From Rhodospirillaceae bacterium (GTDB lineage Bacteria > Pseudomonadota > Alphaproteobacteria > DSM-16000 > Inquilinaceae), in contig JACKIH010000003.1 of assembly GCA_020638575.1 (NCBI GenBank), positions 2,461,501 through 2,525,500 on the forward strand: 64,000 nt of DNA, written 5' to 3'. The translations under genes were made by a program, and so were the position numbers. Below are positions 42,180 through 51,057 of the stretch, one piece after another. Position 1 is the stretch's first letter; each line of letters opens with the position of its first letter. Below the pieces are notes generated by a model. The model worked only from the letters and a program-made list of their open reading frames with translations. It made no database searches and was not told the DNA's origin.

Positions 42180-44222
42180 CTATGCCGGCTCCGCCTCCGG
42201 CGCAAGGGCGGCCCGCAGCGCTGCGGCCTCGGTGATGGGCGGCTGGCAGGTCATGCCGCGGCACAGATAGGCGGCGGGGCGGCCGTCGACCGGTCCTTTC
42301 CCCGCGGCGGGATGGCCGGGCGGCAACGCGGCGGCGTCGGGCACCAGCAAGAACACCCGGTTGGGCAGGGAGAGATCGAGCACGGCGCGGGCCAGGTCCT
42401 CGGCCGCCGGGCCGTCGCCCACCACGACCACGATCACGGCGCTCGCCATCAGCTCTACGGCGTTGAGGTAGGTGGCGAGCGGGAAGAAGTTGCGCGCCAG
42501 CTCCCCGGCGAAGGCGGTCGCCAGGTCCTGTGCCCGCCGGGCGTAGGCCGAGTCGCCGGTGAGCACGAACAGCCGCGCCAGCACCTCCAGCATCATGGCG
42601 TTGCCGCTGGGCGTGGCGGCGTCGTGCGCCGACTTGGTGCGCACGATCAGCGCTTCGGCGTCGTCGGCGGTGAAGAAATAGCCGCCGTCCGTGGTGTCCC
42701 AGAAGTGGCGGTTGGCCGCCGCCGCCAGGTCGCGGGCCGTGGTTAGGCAGGCGGCGTCGCCGGTCGCTTCGAACAGGGCCAAGGCGGCGCGCGCCATGGC
42801 GGCGTGATCGTCCAACAGGCCCACGGCGGTGGTGCGGCCGAGCCGCCAGGCATGCTGCAGGCGGCCGTCGACGACCAGGTCGCGGAGCACCGCGTCGAAA
42901 GCGCTGCGGGCGAGACCCACCCAGTCGGGGCGGTCGAAGGCCAATCCGGCCTGGGCGAGGGCGGCAATCATCAGCCCGTTCCAGTCGGCCAGCACCTTGT
43001 CGTCCCAGCCGGGGCGCACGCGCCGGGCCCGCCGGGCGAGCAGCGCGGCACGGGCTTCGGCCAGCCGGGCCTCGGTATCGGGATCTTCCAGCCCCGGCGC
43101 CAAGCCGCGGGTGAGGATGGTCTTGCCCTCCCAGTTGCCGCCCGCGGTAACGCCGTAGACGCGCTTCAGCTCCGCCGCATGGTCCGCCAGCCCGGCATCG
43201 GCCAGGGCGGTGTCGATCTCCGCTTCGGTCCAGACATAGAACTTGCCCTCTTCGCCCTCGCTGTCGGCGTCCAGCGTGGCGGCAAAGGCGCCGTTGGCGG
43301 CAATCATCTCGCGGATGAGCCAGTCGACGGTTTCCGCAGCCCGGGCGGCATAGAGCGGGTCGCGCGTGTCCTGCCAGGCGTGGGCGAGCAGCTCCAGAAG
43401 CTGGGCGTTGTCGTACAGCATCTTTTCGAAGTGCGGGACGAGCCAGGCCGCGTCGGTGCTGTAGCGGGCGAAGCCGCCGCCCAGATGGTCGTAGATGCCG
43501 CCCTGGCACATGCGGGTCAGCGTCACCAGCACGCAGTCGCGCGGGCCCGTCAGGTTCTCCCCGCGGCGCCGCCAGGCGCGCCACAGGAGCGCCAGGATGG
43601 GGCACTGTGGGAACTTGGGCGCACCGGCGATGCCGCCATGAGTAAGATCGAACTCGCGGGCAAAGCGCAGGGCGATGTCGTCCAGCACTTTTAATTCGAA
43701 CGGCCCGCCGGTCTGGTTTTGCGAGAGGGTGGCAAGGCCGCCGGCAAGGGCATTCACATTGTGGGCTACGCGGTCGGGCTCGCCGGCGTAGGTGTCTGCG
43801 ATGGCCTTCAGCACAGTAGGAAAACCGGGCCGGCCATGGGCATCGACCGGGGGAAAGTAGGTGCCACCCCAGAAGGGCTTGCCGTCGGGCGTAAGGAACA
43901 TGGTGAGCGGCCAGCCACCCTGCTGGCCCATCATGGCAAGAGCCGTCTGGTAGATGGTGTCGATGTCCGGGCGTTCCTCGCGGTCCACCTTGATGTTGAC
44001 GAAGCGGGCGTTCATCAGGGCCGCGATGTCCGGGTTCTCAAAGCACTCGTGGGCCATCACGTGGCACCAGTGGCAGGCGGCGTAGCCCACCGAGAGCAGG
44101 ATCGGCTTGTTTTCCGCTTGCGCGCGGGCGAGGGCGGCCGGTCCCCAGGCCATCCAGTCCACGGGGTTATCGGCGTGCTGCAGCAGATAGGGGCTGGTTT
44201 CCTGGGCGAGGCGATTGGCCAT
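42180..44222 (-). CDS. Thioredoxin-domain protein with six-hairpin glycosidase-like C-terminus (DUF255/YyaL type)
   Basis: The 680-residue protein starts MANRLAQETSPYLLQHADNP and has a redox CxxC in GYAACHWCHVMAHE (DUF255 thioredoxin fold, about 1-160), followed by KVDREERPDID. The remaining 500 residues are a helical (alpha/alpha) barrel-like region resembling N-acyl-glucosamine epimerases. The family is highly conserved but its biochemical role is uncertain. ATG 44222 gives the exact family start. It is the first gene of the four-gene run. Confidence 0.92.
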   Translation of the reverse strand: MANRLAQETSPYLLQHADNPVDWMAWGPAALARAQAENKPILLSVGYAACHWCHVMAHECFENPDIAALMNARFVNIKVDREERPDIDTIYQTALAMMGQQGGWPLTMFLTPDGKPFWGGTYFPPVDAHGRPGFPTVLKAIADTYAGEPDRVAHNVNALAGGLATLSQNQTGGPFELKVLDDIALRFAREFDLTHGGIAGAPKFPQCPILALLWRAWRRRGENLTGPRDCVLVTLTRMCQGGIYDHLGGGFARYSTDAAWLVPHFEKMLYDNAQLLELLAHAWQDTRDPLYAARAAETVDWLIREMIAANGAFAATLDADSEGEEGKFYVWTEAEIDTALADAGLADHAAELKRVYGVTAGGNWEGKTILTRGLAPGLEDPDTEARLAEARAALLARRARRVRPGWDDKVLADWNGLMIAALAQAGLAFDRPDWVGLARSAFDAVLRDLVVDGRLQHAWRLGRTTAVGLLDDHAAMARAALALFEATGDAACLTTARDLAAAANRHFWDTTDGGYFFTADDAEALIVRTKSAHDAATPSGNAMMLEVLARLFVLTGDSAYARRAQDLATAFAGELARNFFPLATYLNAVELMASAVIVVVVGDGPAAEDLARAVLDLSLPNRVFLLVPDAAALPPGHPAAGKGPVDGRPAAYLCRGMTCQPPITEAAALRAALAPEAEPA

Positions 44223-44554
44223 GGGCGCGCGTCCGCGTATCGGGGGAGCCGGCGTGGGGCGTGCGCGGCATGGGGCTCGGCATGGGGCCCGACATGGGGC
44301 CTGGCGTCGGGCCCGGCGAAGGGGTCCAGCAAAGGGGCTAAGGGTAGCCTGGACGTCCCGTGCCGGCTTGTCCACCGCCGGTAAAGCGGCGGCCGCACGC
44401 ACGGCGGCACTGTCAGGGGCCGGAAAACCGTTGGCAACTCTACAATTTACTGGATTCCGTTGAGTTCTCCGGGTCAGATCGATAGGTCCGGCAAGGGGCG
44501 CGCACCGAGAGGCCACGGGCGGCAGCGGGCCGAGACGATCGGAGAGGGACGCCG
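44223..44554. other. Divergent intergenic region with imperfect simple repeats
   Basis: This gap between the thioredoxin-domain gene and the DUF6489 gene holds imperfect repeats of GGCATGGGGCTC-type units at about 44265-44310 and an A+T-richer part near 44430-44465. It must contain promoters for both directions, but none stands out. Confidence 0.4.
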
Positions 44555-44809
44555 ATGCAGATCACCATCAATGTCGACTGCACGCCGGAGGAAGCGCGCG
44601 TCTTCCTCGGCCTGCCCGATGTGCAGCCCCTGCAGCGCGCGGTGATGGCGGAGCTGGAGCAGCGCATGCGCGCCAACCTGTCGGCCATCGATCCGGAAAC
44701 CCTGATGAAGACCTGGCTGCCGTTGGGGCTGCAGAACGTGGAGCAGGTGCAGCGCTTTTTCTGGAACCAGCTCATGGGCGGCAGCAAGCCGGGCGACAGC
44801 AAAGGGTAG
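44555..44809 (+). CDS. DUF6489 family small protein
   Basis: The 84-residue product, MQITINVDCTPEEARVFLGL with PLQRAVMAELEQRM and a C-terminal FFWNQLMGGS, resembles the small alphaproteobacterial family DUF6489. Function is unknown; it is soluble and likely helical. It stands alone ahead of mnmE, after a GC-rich leader with GGAGAGGGA near its ATG. Confidence 0.75.
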   Translation: MQITINVDCTPEEARVFLGLPDVQPLQRAVMAELEQRMRANLSAIDPETLMKTWLPLGLQNVEQVQRFFWNQLMGGSKPGDSKG

Positions 44810-44971
44810 CGGGAGTGGCGGATCGGACGTTCGTTCGCTCCGGACGTCAGACGGGAAACGATCGTCTGATCCAAAAATCACTTTAAAATCATATAATTAC
44901 GAGTATCCCTTCGAGTCTGAAGCTCACGTGGAACCTGGGTTCGAGACCGTGCGAACTTCGGAAGCGGGACA

Positions 44972-44985
44972 CTAGGGTCCGGACT
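44972..44985. mobile_element. Solo fragment of the MITE terminal repeat
   Basis: CTAGGGTCCGGACT is identical to the target base quartet and first ten bases of the MITE at 31422-31435. It lies four bases before the mnmE ATG, with no second end in sight. It may be a remnant of a past insertion or excision. The stretch upstream (44870-44970) is A+T-rich. Confidence 0.4.
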
Positions 44986-44989
44986 GGCG

Positions 44990-46363
44990 ATGACGGGCAA
45001 GTCGGGGCGCGATGGCGCCTCCCATACGATCTTCGCGGTGTCGAGCGGGGCGATGCCGTCGGGCGTGGCGGTGGTGCGGGTGAGCGGCCGTTCGGCGCGG
45101 CGTGCCATCGCGGCGCTGGCGCCGCCCGTGCCGGAGCCGCGGCGGGCGGCCCTGCGACGGATCGGCCCGGCCAGCGATGCCATCGACCGCGGCCTGGTGC
45201 TGTGGTTCCCCGCGCCCGGCAGTGCCACCGGCGAGGATGTCGCGGAATTCCACGTGCATGGCGGGCGCGCGGTGGTGGGCGCCCTGGTGGACGCGCTGGG
45301 CGGTGTGGCCGACCTGCGGCCGGCGGAACCGGGCGAGTTCACCCGCCGCGCCGTGCTGAACGGCCGTATGGACCTGACGGAAGCCGAGGCGGTGGCGGAC
45401 ATGGTGGCGGCCGAAACCGCCCTGCAGCGCCGCCAGGCCCTGCGCCAGATGGGCGGCGCCCTGCGCGAGCGCTACGATGGCTGGCGCGCGCGGCTGGTGG
45501 CGGCCCTGGCGCATCTGGAGGCTGACCTGGATTTCCCCGACGAGGATCTGCCGCCGGGCATCGCTGCGGGTGTGGCATTTGAGGTGGCGGCGCTGGTGGA
45601 CGAGATCGCCAGCCATCTGGACGACGGCGGCGCTGCAGAGCGCCTGCGCAGCGGTGTGGCGGTCGCCATCCTGGGTCCGCCGAACGCCGGAAAATCGAGC
45701 CTTCTCAATCGGTTGGCGAGGCGGCCCGCAGCCATCGTCTCGCACATCGCCGGTACCACCCGCGATGTGGTGGAGGTGCATCTCGACCTCGCCGGGCTGG
45801 CCGTGGCGCTGTGGGACACCGCGGGCCTGCGCGAGGACGGCGGCGACGAGATCGAGGCCGAAGGCATGCGACGCAGCCTGGAACGGGCCGGGTCTGCCGA
45901 TCTGCGGCTGGTGGTGCTGGACGGGGCCGGGTGGCCGGAGGTGCCGGCGGCGACGGCGGCGGTGATGGCCGCGGCCGACGTGGTGGTGTGGAACAAGGCC
46001 GATCTCAGGGCCGATCTCAGGGCCGATCCCGGCGCAGTGGCGGATCCGCCGGCGATGGAAGGGCCGGTGCTGTGGGTCTCTGCCCTCACCGGCGCCGGGC
46101 TGCCTGAGCTGGAGGCGGTTCTGGCGGAGCGGGCGGGCGGTCTGGCGGCGCTGGCGGCCGGGCTGGGACCGACGCGCACGCGCCACAGGTCGGCCCTGGA
46201 GGACACGCGCGCGGCCCTTACCCGGGCGCTCGCCACCGCCGAGGCGGAACTGGCGGCGGAAGACCTGCGGGTGGCGGCCACGGCGCTTGGCCGCATCACC
46301 GGGCGGATCGATGTGGAAGAGTTGCTGGACGCGGTGTTCGCGGAATTCTGCATCGGCAAGTAG
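44990..46363 (+). CDS. mnmE: tRNA modification GTPase MnmE
   Basis: MnmE with MnmG modifies the wobble U34 of tRNAs to cmnm5U. The 457-residue protein has the N-terminal tetrahydrofolate-binding domain (AEFHVHGG, GEFTRRAVLNGRMDLTEAEAV), a GTPase insert with P-loop GPPNAGKSSLL near 228 and DTAGLRE, and the C-terminal CIGK tail with its catalytic Cys454. A short in-frame duplication encodes ADLRADLRAD around 46005-46030. No ribosome binding site is seen because the TIR fragment directly precedes the ATG. Confidence 0.96.
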   Translation: MTGKSGRDGASHTIFAVSSGAMPSGVAVVRVSGRSARRAIAALAPPVPEPRRAALRRIGPASDAIDRGLVLWFPAPGSATGEDVAEFHVHGGRAVVGALVDALGGVADLRPAEPGEFTRRAVLNGRMDLTEAEAVADMVAAETALQRRQALRQMGGALRERYDGWRARLVAALAHLEADLDFPDEDLPPGIAAGVAFEVAALVDEIASHLDDGGAAERLRSGVAVAILGPPNAGKSSLLNRLARRPAAIVSHIAGTTRDVVEVHLDLAGLAVALWDTAGLREDGGDEIEAEGMRRSLERAGSADLRLVVLDGAGWPEVPAATAAVMAAADVVVWNKADLRADLRADPGAVADPPAMEGPVLWVSALTGAGLPELEAVLAERAGGLAALAAGLGPTRTRHRSALEDTRAALTRALATAEAELAAEDLRVAATALGRITGRIDVEELLDAVFAEFCIGK

Positions 46364-46475
46364 GGGGCCGTTGGCCGGGGGCGGTGTCGGGGCGGTGTCG
46401 GGGCGCCGGTGCCGCCTCACCATCTTGTGGGGTTGGGTTTTGACTTGCTCCAAGCCGCTTCCTACAGTCCGCGCC

Positions 46476-48344
46476 ATGGATGGGATCGACGTCATCGTCG
46501 TGGGGGGCGGGCACGCCGGCTGCGAAGCCGCGGCGGCAGCCGCGCGGCTGGGGGCGGCCACCCTGCTGGTCACGCACAAGCGCGAGACCATTGGCGCCAT
46601 GTCGTGCAACCCCGCCATCGGCGGGCTCGGCAAGGGGCATCTGGTGCGCGAGATCGATGCCCTGGACGGGCTGATGGGGCGTGCCATCGACCGGGCGGGC
46701 ATCCAGTTCCGCGTGCTCAACCGTTCCAAGGGGCCGGCGGTGCGTGGCCCCCGCGCCCAGGCCGACCGGGCGCTTTACCGGACCGCCATGCGGGAGCTGC
46801 TGGACGACCAGCCGGGGCTGACCATCCTGGACGCCGCGGTGGAGGACCTGCGGGTGCGCGGCGGTCGCTGCTGCGGCGTAGTGCTGGGCGACGGGCGGGA
46901 GATCGCCGCCGGAGCCGTCGTGCTCACCACCGGCACCTTTCTGAAGGGTATGGTCCATATCGGCATGGACACGTGGCCGGCCGGCCGGATGGGCGAGGCG
47001 CCGGCGATCGGTCTGGCCGACACCCTGGCGCGGCTGGGCTTCGCGCTGGCGCGGTTGAAAACCGGCACGCCGCCGCGGCTGGATGGCCGCACCATCGACT
47101 GGGCCGGGCTGGAGGTGCAGCCGGGCGACGATCCGCCGGAGCCGTTCTCGACCCTGACCGAACGCATCACCACGCCGCAGGTGGTGTGCCATGTGACCCA
47201 TACGACCGAGGCGACTCACGCCGCCATCCGCGCCAACCTCGACCGGGCGCCGCTCTACAGCGGCCAGATCCAGGGAGTGGGGCCGCGCTACTGCCCGTCG
47301 ATCGAGGACAAGGTGGTGCGCTTTGCCGACAAGCCCCACCACCAGATCTTCCTGGAGCCGGAGGGGCTGGACGACTCCACCGTCTATCCCAACGGCATCT
47401 CCACCTCGCTACCGGCGGATGTGCAGGCGGCCGTGGTGGCAAGCATCCCCGGACTGGAGCGGGCCGCCATCCTGCGGCCGGGCTACGCCATCGAATACGA
47501 CCATGTGGACCCGCGGGAGCTGTCGCCGGGGCTGGAGACCAGGCGGTTGCCGGGCCTGTTCCTCGCCGGCCAGATCAACGGCACCACGGGATACGAGGAG
47601 GCGGCGGCCCAGGGGGTGATGGCGGGCCTCAATGCCGCGCGGCGCTGTGCGGATTCCGCCGCCGAGCCGGTGACGGTGGACCGGGCCGATGCCTATATCG
47701 GTGTGCTGATCGACGATCTCGTCACCCGCGGCGCGCCGGAACCCTACCGCATGTTCACCTCGCGGGCGGAATACCGGTTGCGGCTGCGCGCGGACAATGC
47801 CGATCAACGGTTGACGCCTCTGGGCATTGCGGTGGGCTGTGTTGGCGAAGAGCGGCGCACAGCCTTCATCGCCAAGCGGGCGGTGCTGGCGGCAACCCGC
47901 GAACTGGTGCGCACGCTGTCGCTGACGCCGCCGCAGGCGGCCGGCCACGGGTTGGAGGTGAACCAGGACGGCCAAGTGCGCACGGCCTTCGATCTGCTGC
48001 GGCTGCCAGGGGTGGACGTGGCGCGGCTCGCCCAGGTGTGGCCGGATCTGGCCGCGGTCCCGCGGGAAGCGGCCGAGCAGATCGAAATCGATGCGCGGTA
48101 TGCCGGCTATCTGGAGCGGCAAGAGGCGGACATCCTGGCATTCCGCAGGGACGAAGGGCTGCGCTTGGCCGCGGACATCGATTTCCGGCAGATCGGCGGG
48201 CTGTCGGCCGAAGTGGCCGGCATTCTAGACCGGGTGCGCCCGGCGACCTTGGGGGCGGCAGGGCGGCTGCCGGGCGTCACCCCGGCGGCCCTGGTGGCGC
48301 TGCTGCGGCATGTGCGGCGGGATGCAGGCCGCGCCTCGGCGTGA
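46476..48344 (+). CDS. mnmG: tRNA uridine-5-carboxymethylaminomethyl modification enzyme MnmG
   Basis: The 622-residue flavoprotein begins MDGIDVIVVGGGHAGCEAA with the FAD-binding motif GGGHAGCEAA, continues with MSCNPAIGGLGKGHLVREID and GTFLKGMVHIG, and has the family C-terminal helical domain. It partners MnmE. ATG 46476 matches the family start. Its stop overlaps the GTG start of rsmG (GTGA), so translation is coupled. Confidence 0.97.
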   Translation: MDGIDVIVVGGGHAGCEAAAAAARLGAATLLVTHKRETIGAMSCNPAIGGLGKGHLVREIDALDGLMGRAIDRAGIQFRVLNRSKGPAVRGPRAQADRALYRTAMRELLDDQPGLTILDAAVEDLRVRGGRCCGVVLGDGREIAAGAVVLTTGTFLKGMVHIGMDTWPAGRMGEAPAIGLADTLARLGFALARLKTGTPPRLDGRTIDWAGLEVQPGDDPPEPFSTLTERITTPQVVCHVTHTTEATHAAIRANLDRAPLYSGQIQGVGPRYCPSIEDKVVRFADKPHHQIFLEPEGLDDSTVYPNGISTSLPADVQAAVVASIPGLERAAILRPGYAIEYDHVDPRELSPGLETRRLPGLFLAGQINGTTGYEEAAAQGVMAGLNAARRCADSAAEPVTVDRADAYIGVLIDDLVTRGAPEPYRMFTSRAEYRLRLRADNADQRLTPLGIAVGCVGEERRTAFIAKRAVLAATRELVRTLSLTPPQAAGHGLEVNQDGQVRTAFDLLRLPGVDVARLAQVWPDLAAVPREAAEQIEIDARYAGYLERQEADILAFRRDEGLRLAADIDFRQIGGLSAEVAGILDRVRPATLGAAGRLPGVTPAALVALLRHVRRDAGRASA

Positions 48345-48988
48345 CCCCGCTGTCGCCCGACGCGTTCGCCGCCGAACTCGGCGTTTCACGTGAAACACTC
48401 GGCCGGTTCGAGACTTACGCCCGACTCCTCAGACATTGGCAGACCCGTATCAACCTGGTGGGGCGGGCCACGCTGGACGACCTGTGGCGCCGCCATTTCC
48501 TCGACAGCGCCCAGCTTCTCCCCCTCATGCCGCCGGGTGCCCGGACCCTCGTGGATCTGGGCTCCGGCGCCGGCTTTCCCGGCCTGGTCCTGGCGCTTCT
48601 CGGCGTGCCGGAGGTGACGCTGATCGAGTCCGACCAGCGCAAGGCCGCCTTCCTCACCGAATGCGCCCGCCAGACCGGCGCTCCCGTCGACGTGCGCTGT
48701 GCCCGCATCGAGGCCGTCCCCCCGAGTCGCGCCGATGTGATCACCGCGCGGGCCCTGGCGCCGCTTGACAGACTGGTTGAACTGGCGGCCCGTTTCGGCG
48801 GACCTGGAACGGTTTGTCTCTTCCTCAAGGGACAAGATCTTGAGGCTGAATTGACGACCCTCCCTAGGGATAGCAGAGTGCGGATCGAGCGCTGGCCCAG
48901 CCGCACCCACCCGGACGCCACCATTTTGCGCCTCATGGAGCTGCCAAGTGTCGAACCCGATCCAGCCCGAGCCGACCATCGCCCGTGA
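48341..48988 (+). CDS. rsmG: 16S rRNA (guanine(527)-N7)-methyltransferase
   Basis: RsmG (GidB) methylates G527 of 16S rRNA; loss gives low-level streptomycin resistance. The 215-residue protein has the SAM motif DLGSGAGFPGLVLA and the family segment RHFLDSAQLLPLMPPG. GTG 48341 overlaps the mnmG stop. A perfect parS palindrome lies within codons 15-19, and the 3' end overlaps parA by 41 bases. Confidence 0.95.
   Translation: MTPLSPDAFAAELGVSRETLGRFETYARLLRHWQTRINLVGRATLDDLWRRHFLDSAQLLPLMPPGARTLVDLGSGAGFPGLVLALLGVPEVTLIESDQRKAAFLTECARQTGAPVDVRCARIEAVPPSRADVITARALAPLDRLVELAARFGGPGTVCLFLKGQDLEAELTTLPRDSRVRIERWPSRTHPDATILRLMELPSVEPDPARADHRP
48383..48396. promoter_or_regulatory. parS centromere site, perfect
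   Basis: GTTTCACGTGAAAC is the perfect 14-bp ParB-binding palindrome. It lies inside the 5' coding part of rsmG, about 550 bases ahead of parA, the usual place in alphaproteobacteria. It nucleates ParB spreading for chromosome segregation and marks origin proximity. Confidence 0.93.
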
Positions 48989-49778
48989 CGTCCTGCGCTC
49001 CGGCCGGCGCATCCTGGCCGTCGCCAACCAGAAGGGCGGGGTCGGCAAGACGACCACGGCCATCAATCTGGGCACGGCCTTGGCGGCCATCGGCAAGCGG
49101 GTCCTGGTGATCGACCTCGACCCCCAGGGCAACGCGTCGACCGGGTTGGGGCTCGACCGCGTTCACCGGGCGTCGGGCACCTACGATCTGCTGTTCGACG
49201 GCGCCTCCCTCAACGACATGGTGCAGGCCTCCACCGTGCCCGGCCTCAGCATCGTCGCCGCCACCGTCGACCTGTCGGGGGCGGAGATCGAACTGGTGGG
49301 CGATCCGCGGCGCGAATACCGCCTGCGCGATGCGCTGCGCCGGGAAGACAGCGTATTCGACTTCATCCTGATCGACTGTCCGCCGGCACTGGGCCTGCTC
49401 ACGCTGAACGCCCTGGTGGCGGCCGATGCGGTGTTGGTGCCCCTGCAATGCGAGTTCTACGCGCTGGAAGGGCTCAGCCACCTGCTGCGGACGGTGGAGC
49501 GGGTGCGCAGGAAATTCAACCCAAAGTTGACTATCCAGGGGGTGGTGCTCACCATGTTCGATCGCCGCAACAATCTCTCCGACATGGTGGCGGCCGATGC
49601 CCGCGCCTTCCTCGGCTCCAAGGTCTACGAGACAGTGATCCCGCGCAACATCCGGGTGTCCGAAGCGCCGTCCCACGGCAAGCCGGTGCTGCTCTACGAC
49701 CTCAATTGCGCCGGCTCCCAGGCCTATATCCATCTGGCCAGCGAGATGCTGCGCCGTGAGCGGAGTGTGGCAGCGTGA
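48948..49778 (+). CDS. parA: Chromosome partitioning ATPase ParA
   Basis: The 276-residue ATPase has the deviant Walker A NQKGGVGKTTT, Walker B region VIDLDPQGNASTGLG and IDCPPALGLLTLNAL, typical of chromosomal ParA/Soj. It moves ParB-parS complexes. The GTG start lies inside rsmG, and its end overlaps parB by four bases. Confidence 0.96.
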   Translation: MSNPIQPEPTIARDVLRSGRRILAVANQKGGVGKTTTAINLGTALAAIGKRVLVIDLDPQGNASTGLGLDRVHRASGTYDLLFDGASLNDMVQASTVPGLSIVAATVDLSGAEIELVGDPRREYRLRDALRREDSVFDFILIDCPPALGLLTLNALVAADAVLVPLQCEFYALEGLSHLLRTVERVRRKFNPKLTIQGVVLTMFDRRNNLSDMVAADARAFLGSKVYETVIPRNIRVSEAPSHGKPVLLYDLNCAGSQAYIHLASEMLRRERSVAA

Positions 49779-50680
49779 CGGGGGTGGCAATGGCGCGTCG
49801 GCGCAGCCTGGGTCGTGGTCTCGATGCCCTGTTCGGGGCGGATGCCGACAGTGCGGCGGGGAGCGATGCCGCCACGGCGGCGATCGATCACCTGACGCCC
49901 AATCCCTTCCAGCCGCGCCGCCGGTTCGACGACGAGGAGATGGAAAACCTGGTCGCCTCGATCCGCGAGAACGGCGTGCTGCAGCCATTGCTGGTGCGGC
50001 CCCTGGCGCCGGCGGCGGACACCCCGGCGGGCCCGGCTCCGGCCTACCAGATCGTGGCCGGCGAGCGGCGCTGGCGGGCCGCCCAACGCGCCGGCCTGCA
50101 CGAAGTGCCGGTGCTGGTGCGCGAGATGACCGATCTCGACGTGCTGCAGGCGGCGCTGATCGAAAACGTCCAGCGCCAGGATCTGACGGCGGTGGAAGAG
50201 GCCGAAGGCTACTCCCGGCTGATCGGCGAGTTCGCCTACACCCAGGAGACCTTGGGCCGCGCCGTCGGCAAGAGCCGCAGCCACATCGCCAACACCCTGC
50301 GCCTGCTCGACCTGCCGGCCGACGTGCGCGCCATGGTGCAGGACGGGCGCATCAGCGCCGGCCATGCCCGCGCGCTGCTGGCGACGCCCGACCCCAGTGC
50401 AGCGGCCCAGGTGGTGCTCAGCCGCGGCCTCAATGTGCGGCAGACCGAGGGGCTCGCCCGCGAAGCCCAGGCCGACCGCCAGGCCGACAGGGCCGAGCGC
50501 GCCAGGCCGGCCAGGGATCCCGACACGATGGCGCTGGAGACCGAGCTGGCCGAGGTGCTGGGCCTGCGCGTCGCCATCCGCGCGAGTGCCGACGGCCAGT
50601 CGGGCGAGCTGGTGATCCGCTACCGCTCGCTCGACCAGCTCGACCACCTGTGCCGGCGCCTCAGCGGTACGGATCTGTAG
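49775..50680 (+). CDS. parB: Chromosome partitioning protein ParB
   Basis: The 301-residue CTPase has the GERRWRAAQ box and ALIENVQRQDL segment for CTP binding, a helix-turn-helix (YTQETLGRAVGKSRSHIANTLRLL, given here as a region at about 150-175) that binds parS, and a C-terminal dimer domain. The start is GTG 49775 (GTGA overlap with parA); Met6 at 49790 is an alternative. Its TAG stop is formed by the first bases of repeat copy F. Confidence 0.96.
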   Translation: MTGVAMARRRSLGRGLDALFGADADSAAGSDAATAAIDHLTPNPFQPRRRFDDEEMENLVASIRENGVLQPLLVRPLAPAADTPAGPAPAYQIVAGERRWRAAQRAGLHEVPVLVREMTDLDVLQAALIENVQRQDLTAVEEAEGYSRLIGEFAYTQETLGRAVGKSRSHIANTLRLLDLPADVRAMVQDGRISAGHARALLATPDPSAAAQVVLSRGLNVRQTEGLAREAQADRQADRAERARPARDPDTMALETELAEVLGLRVAIRASADGQSGELVIRYRSLDQLDHLCRRLSGTDL

Positions 50681-50800
50681 GGCGGTCATCACCGCCGCTG
50701 AATCGGTAGCGGCCCGCACCCCCACCCGGCCGCCCAGTCAGCATACTGTCGGTAGGCGGCCGGGTGGAGTGCGGGCCGGTGCAGCTCGATCAGCAAACGC
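50679..50800 (+). repeat. Dispersed palindromic element, copy F (122 bp, complete)
   Basis: Starts AGGGCGGTCATCACCGCC, then GCTGAATCGGT, the long GC-rich inverted repeat with loop CAGCATACTGTCGG, and ends GGTGCAGCTCGATCAG before CAAACGC. Its first two bases are the last two of the parB stop codon TAG. Confidence 0.85.
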
Positions 50801-51057
50801 TGTAGCAACCGCACGCGAAAGTCCCCTCCCTAACCTCGCTCCTTCGGCTGGCGTCCGCGCCCGCCGGAGGTGCCTTTGTGCGCAGCGTCGGACCCATGGG
50901 ACTTACGGGTGGGAGTGGGCCGGGGCACGAAGACCCGAAGGTCCCCGGCCTGGGGCCCACCCAACGGCCCGCTCCCTTGTGCCGGGCCGGGCGGGTGCCG
51001 TATCCAAGGGCCTTGCCGCCCGCGCCCGCGGGGGCCAACCGAACCGGGGCCGCTCCC
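50801..51057. other. GC-rich leader between repeat F and hisFE
   Basis: About 257 bases without a supported gene. An in-frame extension of hisFE runs through it but has no family resemblance. It must hold the hisFE promoter, though no clear -35/-10 pair is visible. Confidence 0.4.

Noticed and set aside
46005..46030. Short direct repeat inside mnmE as a mobile or regulatory feature
   Set aside because: It is in frame and encodes ADLRADLRAD; simple slippage inside the GTPase domain explains it.
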